Shown here in pieces: positions 8,331 through 16,961 of a stretch of DNA of 64,000 bases. Position numbers and translations under genes: made by a program. The first letter of the stretch is position 1; the number at the start of each line of letters is the position of its first letter. Origin of the DNA: Stappia sp. WLB 29. GTDB taxonomy: Bacteria; Pseudomonadota; Alphaproteobacteria; Rhizobiales; Stappiaceae. Where the stretch lies: positions 512,686 to 576,685 of the forward strand of contig NZ_JALBGD010000002.1 in assembly GCF_023507705.1 (NCBI RefSeq), written 5' to 3'. The notes beneath the pieces are model-generated. The model searched no databases and had not been told where the DNA came from. It was given only the letters and a program-made list of their open reading frames with translations.

Positions 8331-8813
8331 ATGTCCTCGCGAGCCCAGCGGCGGCCGGGCGAGCTCGCCTTCGCCGTCGCCCTTCTCGCGCTCAGCCTGT
8401 GGCTGTTCGGCGAGGCTTTCAAGATTTCCGGTTTTTCCGGCCTGTCGACCCCCGGCGTCTTTCCGATGCTGGCGAGCGGGCTGATGGTCGCCTCCTCGCT
8501 GGCGATCCTGCTGAAGGCGCTGGCGATGTCGCCGGCCGGCGGCGGGTTGCGCCAGTTCCTCGCCGACATCACGCCGCTGCGCCAGACCGTGATGGTGGTG
8601 CTGGTCGGCCTCTATATCCTGGCGATGCCCTGGCTTGGCTTCCTCGCCGCCTCGGGCCTCTTCCTGTTCGTGTCGATCCAGTTCCTGTGGCGGCGCAGCC
8701 CGTGGCTGACGGCCCTGGTCAGCCTTGCCGGACTGGCGGCGATCCATGTGATCTTCACCCTGGTGTTCCAGGTGGTGCTGCCGAAGGGAACCCTGCTGCA
8801 GGGGCTGTACTGA
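8331..8813 (+). CDS. tctB: TctB-family small permease
   Basis: 160-aa four-helix membrane protein, small subunit of the TTT importer. Hydrophobic stretches near residues 12-28, 42-62, 82-115 and 122-142. Two adjacent ATGs (8328, 8331) follow AGGAGGG; the second has the better 5-nt spacing. It lies 67 bp after tctC, and its TGA is one base before the tctA ATG. Family call from topology and position. Confidence 0.85.
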   Translation: MSSRAQRRPGELAFAVALLALSLWLFGEAFKISGFSGLSTPGVFPMLASGLMVASSLAILLKALAMSPAGGGLRQFLADITPLRQTVMVVLVGLYILAMPWLGFLAASGLFLFVSIQFLWRRSPWLTALVSLAGLAAIHVIFTLVFQVVLPKGTLLQGLY

Positions 8814-8814
8814 C

Positions 8815-10341
8815 ATGCTCGAGTCCTTCGGATACCTGGCGATCTCCTGGCTCGACCCTTGGCTGCTGATGCTGACGGCGGCGGGCACGCTCGCCGGCAT
8901 CTATGTCGGCGCGATCCCCGGCCTGTCGGTGACGATGGCCGTGTCGATCCTGATCTCCTTCACCTTCAAGTGGAGCGTCAACGACGCCCTGGCGCTGATC
9001 GCCGGCGTCTTCGTCGGCGGCGTCTACGGCGGGTCGCGCACCGCGATCCTGCTCAACATTCCCGGCGCGCCGAGCGCCATCGCCACCGCGCTGGACGGCT
9101 ACCCGATGGCCAAACGCGGCGAGGCCGGCGAGGCGGTCGGCCTGACCACGGTCATGTCGGTGTTCGGCGGCTTCGTCGGCGTTGCCGCGCTCGCCCTGTT
9201 CGCCCCGCTCCTCGCCGACTTCGCGCTGATGTTCACCTCGCGCGATTACCTGCTGCTGGCGATGATCGGCATCCTGCTGGTCGGCACCCTGTCGGGCGAG
9301 AGCTTCGCCAAGGGCGTCTTCGCCGGGGCGCTCGGCGTCTTGATCGGCATGGTCGGCCTCGACCCGATGACGGCGGAAGGGCGCTTCACCTTCGACACGA
9401 TCACCCTGATGGGCGGCATTCCCTATGTGGTCGCGATGATCGGCTTCTTCGGCGTCGCCGAGGCCTTCGTGCAGCTGCACCAGCTCGACCTGCCGGCGGT
9501 GAAACAGAAGATCGACCGGGTGATCCCGCGTCTTGCCGACGTGCGCCGCTATTTCCGGGTCGCCATGCGCGCCTCGGGCATTGGCACCGTGATCGGCGCG
9601 CTGCCGGGGACCGGCGGCGACATCGCTGCCCTGCTGGCCTACGACGATGCCAAGCGGGCGACGAAGAACCCGGAGGTGCCCTTCGGCGAGGGCGCCAAGG
9701 AAGGGCTGGTGGCGCCGGAGGCGGCCAACAACGCGGCGGTGGGCGGCGCCTTCGTGCCGATGCTGACGCTGGGCATTCCGGGCGATGCGGTCACCGCCGT
9801 CATCATCGGCGCGCTGTTCATCCACGGGCTGAAGCCCGGCCCCCTTCTCCTGGTCGAGACCCCGCATCTGTTCTGGTTCACGGTCGGCAACCTGGCGCTC
9901 GCCAACATCTTCCTGCTGATCTTCGGCCTGACCGGCATCCGCATCTTCACCAAGATCGTCGAGTGCCCGAAGGCGATCCTGATCCCGCTGATCATCATCC
10001 TGTCGGCGGTCGGCTCCTACGCCATCCAGAACAACCCGGTCGACATCTACTGGATGCTGCTGTTCGGCGTGTTCGGCTATTTCCTGAAGGTCTACGGCTT
10101 CCAGGTCGGGCCGGTGATCCTCGGCGTCATCCTGGGGCCGATGATGGATTCCAACTACCGGCGGGCGATGATCGGAGCACGGAACGATCCGGCGACCTTC
10201 ATCTGGGATTTCCTGTCGCATCCGATTTCCTGCGTGCTGCTGATCGCCTTCCTGGCGCTGCTGATCTCGCAGACGCCGCTCGGCCGATTGGCGCGCGAGG
10301 CGTGGCGGGGAAGGCGGGCGCAGGGGCGCGGAGCGGGGTGA
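8815..10341 (+). CDS. tctA: TctA-family large permease
   Basis: 508-aa, about 12-helix TTT large subunit. Signatures include GAIPGLSVTMAVSILISFTF near residue 33 and the IPGAPSAIATALDGYPMAKRG block near residue 82, plus GALPGTGGDIAALLAYDDAK around 262. Begins one base after the tctB stop. Compared with the first TctA in the window it differs widely in sequence, so the two systems are not a recent duplication. It should import the substrate of the downstream dehydrogenase and dehydratase. Confidence 0.93.
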   Translation: MLESFGYLAISWLDPWLLMLTAAGTLAGIYVGAIPGLSVTMAVSILISFTFKWSVNDALALIAGVFVGGVYGGSRTAILLNIPGAPSAIATALDGYPMAKRGEAGEAVGLTTVMSVFGGFVGVAALALFAPLLADFALMFTSRDYLLLAMIGILLVGTLSGESFAKGVFAGALGVLIGMVGLDPMTAEGRFTFDTITLMGGIPYVVAMIGFFGVAEAFVQLHQLDLPAVKQKIDRVIPRLADVRRYFRVAMRASGIGTVIGALPGTGGDIAALLAYDDAKRATKNPEVPFGEGAKEGLVAPEAANNAAVGGAFVPMLTLGIPGDAVTAVIIGALFIHGLKPGPLLLVETPHLFWFTVGNLALANIFLLIFGLTGIRIFTKIVECPKAILIPLIIILSAVGSYAIQNNPVDIYWMLLFGVFGYFLKVYGFQVGPVILGVILGPMMDSNYRRAMIGARNDPATFIWDFLSHPISCVLLIAFLALLISQTPLGRLAREAWRGRRAQGRGAG

Positions 10342-10419
10342 CCGCCGGCAGGGCCGTGCGGCCGCAGACCTGAGACCCGCGCCTTCACTGGCAAAGTGAA
10401 CGGGCGAAAGAGCGAAGAG

Positions 10420-11532
10420 ATGAAGACGAAAGCCCGCATCGCCATTGTCGGGGCCGGCAAGATCGGCCGCGTGCACATGGCCCAGGCCGCCCGCGAGGGC
10501 GAGCTTGCCGGCGTCGCCGATCCGTCCGCGGACGGGCGGCAGGCGGCGGAAGCCTTCGGCGTGCCGTGGTTCGAAACTCTCGACGAGATGCTCGCCCGGC
10601 TGCGGCCCGACGGGGTGGTGCTGGCAACGCCGAACCGGCTGCACGCGCCGCAAGCGCTCGCCTGTATCGCGGCCCGCGTGCCGGTGCTGGTGGAAAAGCC
10701 GCTGGCCGACACGGCCGAGGCGGCGCGCGAAGCAGTCGTGGCGGCACGCGCGGCCGGCGTTGCGCTTCTGGTCGGCCATCACCGACGGCACAATCCGCTG
10801 ATCGCGGCAGCGCGGGCCGAGATCGCCGGCGGTGCCATCGGCCGGCTGGTCGCGGTCAATGCGCTGTGCTGGTTCCGCAAGCCGGACAGCTATTTCGAGG
10901 TGCCCTGGCGCACCCAGCCGGGCGGCGGGCCGATCCTCACCAACCTGATCCACGACATCGACCTGCTCCGCCACCTGTGCGGCGACGTCGCCGGCGTGCA
11001 GGCGCGCGCCTCGTCCCTGGCGCGCGGCCACGCGGTGGAGGACACGGCGGCCGTGCTGCTGCGCTTCGCCAATGGCGCGCTGGGCACCGTGACCGTTTCC
11101 GATGCGGTCGCCGCGCCCTGGAGCTGGGAGCTGACGGCCGGCGAGAACCCCGACTATCCGGAAACCTCGGCCAGCTGCTACACGATCGGCGGCACGGCCG
11201 GCTCGCTGTCGCTGCCCGATCTCGGGCTCTGGCACTACGAGGGCGCCGCCGACTGGGCGCAGCCGATCTCGCGCAAGGTGCTGACCCGGCAGGGCGGGGA
11301 CCCCTTCGCGCTGCAGATGCGCCATTTCTGCGAGGTCGCGCTCGGCCGGGCCGTACCGCTGGTGCCGGGCGAGGAGGGCCTTGCGACGCTCGACGTGCTC
11401 GCCGCCATCCGCCGGGCGGCGGAAACAGGCGGCGAGGTCGAGGTCCCCCCGCCGCTCGGCGCGTCCGTTTCGCCCGTCCCGCCGGAGCCTGGCGTTTCCC
11501 TTTCCTCTCACAGCAAGGCCGGTGCCCCATGA
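10420..11532 (+). CDS. Gfo/Idh/MocA-family NAD(P)-dependent oxidoreductase
   Basis: 370-aa oxidoreductase with an N-terminal Rossmann fold (GAGKIG at about residues 11-16) and the family VEKPLAD motif at 91-97 carrying the catalytic-site Lys; the C-terminal alpha/beta domain follows. Such enzymes oxidise or reduce polyol, inositol, sugar or hydroaromatic hydroxyls. ATG 10420 is used rather than GTG 10396 because the Rossmann start then sits at the usual distance. Its TGA overlaps the quiC ATG (ATGA), so the two are translationally coupled. I infer a quinate/shikimate-type dehydrogenase feeding QuiC, but only the family is certain. Confidence 0.88.
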   Translation: MKTKARIAIVGAGKIGRVHMAQAAREGELAGVADPSADGRQAAEAFGVPWFETLDEMLARLRPDGVVLATPNRLHAPQALACIAARVPVLVEKPLADTAEAAREAVVAARAAGVALLVGHHRRHNPLIAAARAEIAGGAIGRLVAVNALCWFRKPDSYFEVPWRTQPGGGPILTNLIHDIDLLRHLCGDVAGVQARASSLARGHAVEDTAAVLLRFANGALGTVTVSDAVAAPWSWELTAGENPDYPETSASCYTIGGTAGSLSLPDLGLWHYEGAADWAQPISRKVLTRQGGDPFALQMRHFCEVALGRAVPLVPGEEGLATLDVLAAIRRAAETGGEVEVPPPLGASVSPVPPEPGVSLSSHSKAGAP

Positions 11533-13415
11533 AGACGTCCATCGCCACCGTTTCGATCAGCGGCGACCTTCGGGAAAAGCTGGCGGCGATCTCGGCCGCC
11601 GGCTTCGACGGGATCGAGATCTTCGAGAACGACTTTCTCGCCTTCGACGGCAGTCCGCGGGACGTCGGCGCGATGATCCGCGATGCCGGGCTGGAGATCA
11701 CGCTGTTCCAGCCGTTTCGCGATTTCGAGGGCATGCCGGAGCCGCATCGGGCGCGCGCCTTCGACCGGGCGGAGCGCAAGTTCGACCTGATGCAGGAGCT
11801 GGGCACCGACCTGATGCTGGTCTGCTCCAACGTCTCTCCGGTCTCGCTCGGCGGCATCAACCGCGCGGCCGACGATTTCGCCGAGCTCGGCGAGCGCGCG
11901 GCCGCACGCGGCCTTCGCGTCGGCTACGAGGCGCTGGCCTGGGGCCGGCACGTCAACGACCACCGCGATGCCTGGGAGGTGGTGCGCCGGGCCGATCATC
12001 CCAATGTCGGCCTCATCCTCGACAGCTTCCATACCCTGGCGCGCAAGACCGATGTCGACACGATCCGCGCGATCCCCGGCGACCGGATCTTCATCGTCCA
12101 GCTGGCCGACGCGCCCTTGATCGACATGGACCTGCTCTACTGGAGCCGGCATTTCCGCAACATGCCGGGCGAGGGCGACCTTGCGGTCACCGACTTCATG
12201 CGGGCGGTCGCCGCGACCGGTTACGACGGGGTGCTATCGCTGGAGATCTTCAACGACCAGTTCCGCGGCGGCTCGCCGAAATCCATCGCCGTCGACGGCC
12301 ACCGCTCGCTCGTCTACCTGATGGACCAGGTGCGCCGCCGCGAGCCGGACGTGCGCATCCCGCTGCCCGAGATGCCCGACCGGATCGAGGCGCAGGGCAT
12401 CGAGTTCGTCGAGTTCGCCGCCGACGAGGCGGAGGCGGAGGAGCTGGCGCGCATGTTCGCCAGCCTCGGCTTCGTCGAGGCCGGCCGCCACGTCTCCAAG
12501 GACGTCACCTTGTGGCGGCAGGGCGGGATCAACCTGCTGATCAACACCGAGCGGGAGGGCTTTGCCCATTCCTCCTACCTGGTGCACGGCACGTCCGTTT
12601 GCGCCATCGGGCTCCGGGTCGCCGATGCCGCGGCCACCGTGGCGCGCGCCAGGGCGCTGGGCGCCGACACGTTCGACCAGCCGGTGGGCCCGGGCGAGCT
12701 CGCCATTCCCGCGATCCGGGGCGTCGGCGGCGGCGTGATGCATTTCGTCGACGAGAAGCTCGCAGGGCTGTGGGAGACCGACTTCCGCCTTGCTGGGGGC
12801 GGCAAGGCGGCCGCCGCCGGCGGGCTCGTGTCGATCGACCATCTGGCGCAGACGATGAACTACGAGGAGATGCTGACCTGGACGCTGTTCTACACCTCGA
12901 TCTTCGCGACAGCGAAGACGCCGATGGTGGATGTGGTCGACCCGGCCGGGCTGGTGCGCAGCCAGGCGATCGAGACGGCGGACGGGGCGTTGCGGATCAC
13001 GCTGAACGGGGCGGAGAACCGACGCACGCTCGCCGGCCGCTTCATCGCCGAGAGCTTCGGCTCGGCGGTCCAGCATGTCGCCTTCGAAAGCCGCGACATC
13101 TTCGCGACCGCCGAAGCGCTGAAGGCCTGCGGCTTCAAGGCTCTGGAGATATCGCGCAACTACTACGACGACCTGGAGGCGCGCTTCGGCCTCGACCCGG
13201 ACTTCGCCGACCGGCTGCGGGCCGAGAACATTCTCTACGACCGGGACGGGGAGGGCGAATACTTCCAGCTCTACGGCCCGAACTACGGCGAAGGCTTCTT
13301 CTTCGAGATCGTCGAGCGGCGCGGCGGCTATCGCGGCTATGGCGCGGCCAATGCGCAGTTCCGCATCGCCGCGCAGAAGCGCCACCTGCGGCCCGAGACC
13401 GTCCCGCGCCGCTGA
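11529..13415 (+). CDS. quiC: 3-dehydroshikimate dehydratase, QuiC type (TIM barrel fused to HPPD-like domain)
   Basis: 628-aa two-domain protein. N-terminal sugar-phosphate-isomerase-like TIM barrel (about 1-280) with the expected metal ligands E134, D165, Q191 and E239 and H168 in place. C-terminal VOC/4-hydroxyphenylpyruvate-dioxygenase-like domain (about 290-620) shows IDHLAQ, VQHVAFES and FFFEIVERR. In characterised QuiC-type enzymes the barrel converts 3-dehydroshikimate to protocatechuate; the role of the second domain is unclear. ATG 11529 overlaps the gfo stop; the open frame extends far upstream but only as out-of-frame gfo sequence. Last gene of the operon, convergent with the AtuA pair. 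No protocatechuate ring-cleavage genes are in the window. Confidence 0.88.
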   Translation: MKTSIATVSISGDLREKLAAISAAGFDGIEIFENDFLAFDGSPRDVGAMIRDAGLEITLFQPFRDFEGMPEPHRARAFDRAERKFDLMQELGTDLMLVCSNVSPVSLGGINRAADDFAELGERAAARGLRVGYEALAWGRHVNDHRDAWEVVRRADHPNVGLILDSFHTLARKTDVDTIRAIPGDRIFIVQLADAPLIDMDLLYWSRHFRNMPGEGDLAVTDFMRAVAATGYDGVLSLEIFNDQFRGGSPKSIAVDGHRSLVYLMDQVRRREPDVRIPLPEMPDRIEAQGIEFVEFAADEAEAEELARMFASLGFVEAGRHVSKDVTLWRQGGINLLINTEREGFAHSSYLVHGTSVCAIGLRVADAAATVARARALGADTFDQPVGPGELAIPAIRGVGGGVMHFVDEKLAGLWETDFRLAGGGKAAAAGGLVSIDHLAQTMNYEEMLTWTLFYTSIFATAKTPMVDVVDPAGLVRSQAIETADGALRITLNGAENRRTLAGRFIAESFGSAVQHVAFESRDIFATAEALKACGFKALEISRNYYDDLEARFGLDPDFADRLRAENILYDRDGEGEYFQLYGPNYGEGFFFEIVERRGGYRGYGAANAQFRIAAQKRHLRPETVPRR

Positions 13416-13422
13416 GCGCGCG

Positions 13423-13734
13423 TCACGCCGGCCCGGCGATCTCCATGTCGAGGATCGCCGAGCTCAGGCACTTGCCGTGCGCATCGAGCGCGAGCGAGCG
13501 GGTGACGCCGCCCTTCAGCGCGCCGTGCAGCACGAAATTGAGCGCGCCGAGCCGGGGCAGGACGAAGCGCTCGATCTCGCCGATCTCCAGCCAGGCAAGA
13601 TGGGCGCGCAGCCGCTCGGGCGTCACCGAGGCCTCGATCAGCGGCCAGTTCGCCATCTCGTAGGCGATGACCGAGACGTTGGAGATGTTGCCCTTGTCGC
13701 CGGTCCGCGAATGGGCGATGTCGCGCAGCAGCAT
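13423..13734 (-). CDS. AtuA-related small protein
   Basis: 103-aa protein of the family found as a separate small partner, or as the C-terminal part, of AtuA/DUF1446 proteins. The N-terminal LRDIAHSRTGDKGNISNVSV is the family hallmark (RSGDKGN-type motif). It starts 3 bp after the AtuA stop codon, so it is co-translated with it. Biochemical role is unknown; a complex with AtuA is inferred from constant co-occurrence. Confidence 0.82.
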   Translation of the reverse strand: MLLRDIAHSRTGDKGNISNVSVIAYEMANWPLIEASVTPERLRAHLAWLEIGEIERFVLPRLGALNFVLHGALKGGVTRSLALDAHGKCLSSAILDMEIAGPA

Positions 13735-13737
13735 GGC

Positions 13738-15075
13738 TCAGCTTTCCATCAGGGTCAGGGCGGGGGAGACCTCGGCCTCGGGGATCAGGGTGGAAAGAAT
13801 GCCGACGATCTCGCGCACCTGGCGCGTCACGCCGCCGCCGGCCGCCGGGCCGTTGAGATAAAGGCTCTCCACCTCGTCGGCGACCAGCCGGGCCTCCTCC
13901 GCCGTGCTGGCGCGCGCGGCAAAGCGCACCCGCACCTCGCGCGCCTCACGGGCGGCGGAGGTCGATCCGCCGAGGATCGCGTCGACGCCGATCAGCTCGC
14001 CGCGCGTCTCCAGATAGGGCACGGGGCTTTCCGCGATCCGCTCGCGCAGGATCTCCAGCGCCAGTCGGCCGCGCGCTTCCGCTCCCGGCCCGGCATAGGA
14101 GATCTGCCCCTCGCCGACATGGCTGTCGACATAGCCGAGCGAGACCTTCAGCGTGCCGGTGCGCGCGCGGCCCGAGCCGCCGGAGACCCGCACCCGGTCG
14201 GGACCTTCCGCGGCGATCTCGACGCCGGAGAAGTCGGCGATGACGTCGGGCTGCAGATAGGCCGCCGGATCGTGCACCTCGTAGAGCAACTGTTCCTTGC
14301 AGGTCGCCTCGGTGACGGCGCCGCCGGTGCCGGCGAGCTTGGTGATGACCGCGGTGCCGTCCGCTTCCACCTCGGCGATGGGAAAGCCGAGGCGGGCAAG
14401 ACCGGCAACGTCCTTGAAGCCGGGATCGGCGAAATAGCCGCCGGTGATCTGGCCGCCGCATTCCATCAGATGGCCGACCAGGGTGCCGCGGCCGAGCAGC
14501 GGCCAGTCGTCCATCGCCCAGCCGAAGGCATGGACCAGCGGCGCGAGATAGAGCGCCGGGTCGGCAGCGCGTCCGGTGAGCACGATGTCGGCGCCCGCTT
14601 CCAGCGCGGCGACGATGGGGCCGGCGCCGATATAGGCGTTGGCGGAGAGGAGCGGGCGGCCGAGGCCGCGCACCGTGCCCCCGGTCTCCAGCAGCTCCAG
14701 CTCCGATCCCTCGACGGCGGCCAGCACGTCGTCGCCGGTTACGGCGGCGATCTTCAGACCGCGGATCCCCAGCTCGCGGGCGATGTCCAGCGTCTTGCGG
14801 GCGGCGGCCAGCGGATTGGCGGCGCCCATGTTGGAGACGATGCGCGGTCCGTTTGCCCCGCGTGCGGGCAGCACCGCGCGCATGCGCCGCTCCAGCAGGG
14901 GATCGTAGCCGGCATCCGGGTCGGCGCGCCGTGCCTGCTGGGCCAGCGCGATGGTGCGCTCGGCCAGGCACTCGAAGACGAGATAGTCGAGCTCGCCGCG
15001 CGCGGCGAGATCCACCGCCGGCTCGATGCGGTCGCCGGAAAAGCCGGCGCCGGTTCCGATCCTCAGGCTCTTCAT
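13738..15075 (-). CDS. AtuA family protein (DUF1446)
   Basis: 445-aa protein of the DUF1446/AtuA family, named for the acyclic terpene utilisation locus of Pseudomonas but found in many acid-degradation clusters; the reaction is not established. Visible family features are RIGTGAGFSGDR at the N-terminus, SNMGAANP near residue 80, TGRAADPALY near 160 and the MECGGQITGGYF block near 205. ATG 15075 overlaps the TRAP permease stop (ATGA). No geranyl- or citronellyl-CoA genes accompany it, so terpene use is not implied. Context says it handles the compound imported by the TAXI-TRAP system. Confidence 0.85.
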   Translation of the reverse strand: MKSLRIGTGAGFSGDRIEPAVDLAARGELDYLVFECLAERTIALAQQARRADPDAGYDPLLERRMRAVLPARGANGPRIVSNMGAANPLAAARKTLDIARELGIRGLKIAAVTGDDVLAAVEGSELELLETGGTVRGLGRPLLSANAYIGAGPIVAALEAGADIVLTGRAADPALYLAPLVHAFGWAMDDWPLLGRGTLVGHLMECGGQITGGYFADPGFKDVAGLARLGFPIAEVEADGTAVITKLAGTGGAVTEATCKEQLLYEVHDPAAYLQPDVIADFSGVEIAAEGPDRVRVSGGSGRARTGTLKVSLGYVDSHVGEGQISYAGPGAEARGRLALEILRERIAESPVPYLETRGELIGVDAILGGSTSAAREAREVRVRFAARASTAEEARLVADEVESLYLNGPAAGGGVTRQVREIVGILSTLIPEAEVSPALTLMES

Positions 15076-16937
15076 CCTGCCGCTCCGCTCAGGGGCCGTC
15101 GCGCCTTGCCGAAATGCCACGACAGGGCGAGCAGCAGGCCGGCAAGCAGCGGCGCGGCCGGGTGCGGCCAGATGGCGAGAGCGATGGAAGTGGCGAACAC
15201 GGCGATGTTCAGGGCGCGAATGGCGAAGAGTTTCTGCCCGCTCAGCAGGGACGGAATGGCGATCACCAGCACCAGCCCCGACAGGAGCGCGTTGCCGATG
15301 GCCATCCAGTCGCCCTGTGCCGTCATGCCGGGATAGAGCAGCAGCATGAAGGGCACCACATAGGTGACCGCGCCGAGGCGCACGGCTTCCATCGCGGCGG
15401 GCAGCCAGTTGGTCTGGGCGATGCCGGCACCGACGAAGACGGCGACGCAGACGGGCGGGGTGATCACCGAGATGGTGGCGAAGTAGAAGACGAAGAGATG
15501 GGCCGCCAGCGGGTCGATGCCGACGGCGGTCATGGCCGGTGCCAGCACGGCGGCGACCAGCACATAGGCGGCGGTCGTCGGCAGGCCCATGCCCATGATC
15601 AGGCAGACGCCGCCGACGATCAGCGCCACCAGCAGGGCGGAGTCGCCGGCCAGCGAGACGATCATCGAGCTCAAGGTGACGCCGATGCCGGTGAGGTTGA
15701 TCATCGAGACGAGGATCTGCGCGCCGGCCAGCAGCACGCCGATGATCACCATGCCCTTGCCGGCATCCTTGATGCCGGCGACGACGAGGCGCGCCATCTT
15801 CGCGGCCGGCATCTGGCCGAGCGAGGTGGCGACGAAGGCGATCATCAGCCCGGTGATGCCGTAGAAGGCGGTGGTGGCGACCGAGCGGCCGAGATAGACG
15901 CCGACGGCCAGTCCGCCGATGGCGGCCAGGATCGGCAGCACCCGGCGCGGGGCGAGGATCGTCGACCAGGCCGGCAGCTCGTCCTCGGGCACCAGCGTCA
16001 GGTTCTTGCGCACCGAGACGATGTGCACCGTGACGAAGACGGAGAGATAGAACAGCAGCGCCGGGATGATCGCGGCGGTGATGATCTGGATGTAGGAGAC
16101 GCCGAGGATCTCGGCCATGACGAAGGCGGCCGCGCCCATGATCGGCGGGGCCAACTGGCCGCCGGTGGAGGCGACCGCCTCGACGGCGGCGGCGAAGGCC
16201 GGCGGGTAGCCGAGGCGCTTCATCATCGGGATGGTGAAGTTGCCGGTGGTCGCCACATTGGCCACGGCCGAGCCGGAGATCATGCCGAACAGGCCGCTGG
16301 CGATGGTGGCGATCTTGGCCGCGCCGCCCGCCTGGCGGCCGCCGATGCGCATGGCGAGATCCATGAAGCTCTGCCCGCCGCCGGTATGCAGCAGCAGCGA
16401 GCCGAACAGCACGAAGGCGGCGATGACGGTGGCGGCGACGCCCGTCAGCATGCCCCAGATGCCGAGATCGCCGAGGAAGATGGTCTCGGTGACGAAGGCA
16501 CCGTCGAAGCCGCGATGGGCCAGTGTTCCGGGCAGCATGTCGCCGAACAGCGCATAGGCGAGGCCGACGAGAACGAGGGCGGGAAAGATGACGCCGACGG
16601 CCCGCCGGCCGATCTCCAGCACCGAGGCGACGAGGCCGACGGTCAGCGCCATGTCCAGCGTCGTCGCCCAGGGCAGGGTCGTCATGATCCGGTCGTAGTT
16701 GACGACGATGTAGCTGCAGGCGGCGATGGAGATGCCGGCGGCCGCAAGGTCGACGGCAAGGCCGAGCGGGCGCCACCGCCGGCCATGGCCCAGCGGATAG
16801 ACCGCAAGGCCGAGGCAGACGACGAGCGCCAGGAAGACCGCGCGCTGGATCAGGCTCTCGAACGGGCCTGTCGCTGCCGTGTAGAAGACGAAGATGCCCG
16901 TCAGCAGCGCCAGGGCGTCGCGGGTCCGGTTCAGCAC
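15072..16937 (-). CDS. TRAP transporter fused permease (4TM/12TM type)
   Basis: 621-aa fused small and large TRAP permease used with TAXI-type binding proteins. The N-terminal four-helix DctQ-like part spans about residues 1-140. It is followed by the DctM-like part with FGMISGSAVANVATTGNFTIP around 225 and the GMGLPTTAAYV and ISVITPPVCVAVF blocks that are diagnostic for this class. The start is GTG 16937 with GGAGGATC 6-7 nt upstream. It lies 24 bp after the TAXI gene and its stop overlaps AtuA. Inner membrane, Na- or H-coupled. Confidence 0.92.
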   Translation of the reverse strand: MLNRTRDALALLTGIFVFYTAATGPFESLIQRAVFLALVVCLGLAVYPLGHGRRWRPLGLAVDLAAAGISIAACSYIVVNYDRIMTTLPWATTLDMALTVGLVASVLEIGRRAVGVIFPALVLVGLAYALFGDMLPGTLAHRGFDGAFVTETIFLGDLGIWGMLTGVAATVIAAFVLFGSLLLHTGGGQSFMDLAMRIGGRQAGGAAKIATIASGLFGMISGSAVANVATTGNFTIPMMKRLGYPPAFAAAVEAVASTGGQLAPPIMGAAAFVMAEILGVSYIQIITAAIIPALLFYLSVFVTVHIVSVRKNLTLVPEDELPAWSTILAPRRVLPILAAIGGLAVGVYLGRSVATTAFYGITGLMIAFVATSLGQMPAAKMARLVVAGIKDAGKGMVIIGVLLAGAQILVSMINLTGIGVTLSSMIVSLAGDSALLVALIVGGVCLIMGMGLPTTAAYVLVAAVLAPAMTAVGIDPLAAHLFVFYFATISVITPPVCVAVFVGAGIAQTNWLPAAMEAVRLGAVTYVVPFMLLLYPGMTAQGDWMAIGNALLSGLVLVIAIPSLLSGQKLFAIRALNIAVFATSIALAIWPHPAAPLLAGLLLALSWHFGKARRPLSGAAG

Positions 16938-16961
16938 GGCGATCCTCCGAAGGCTCGGGTG

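Noticed and set aside
6248..8572. A 774-codon minus-strand open frame opposite the LysR and tctC genes
   Set aside because: No recognisable domain, no ribosome site, and it overlaps two well-supported genes; antisense shadow.
8755..11511. A 918-codon minus-strand open frame opposite tctB-tctA-gfo
   Set aside because: Composition (HRHRQAGDRADIDAG and similar) is typical of antisense shadows. The plus strand has intact membrane-protein and Rossmann signatures with ribosome sites.
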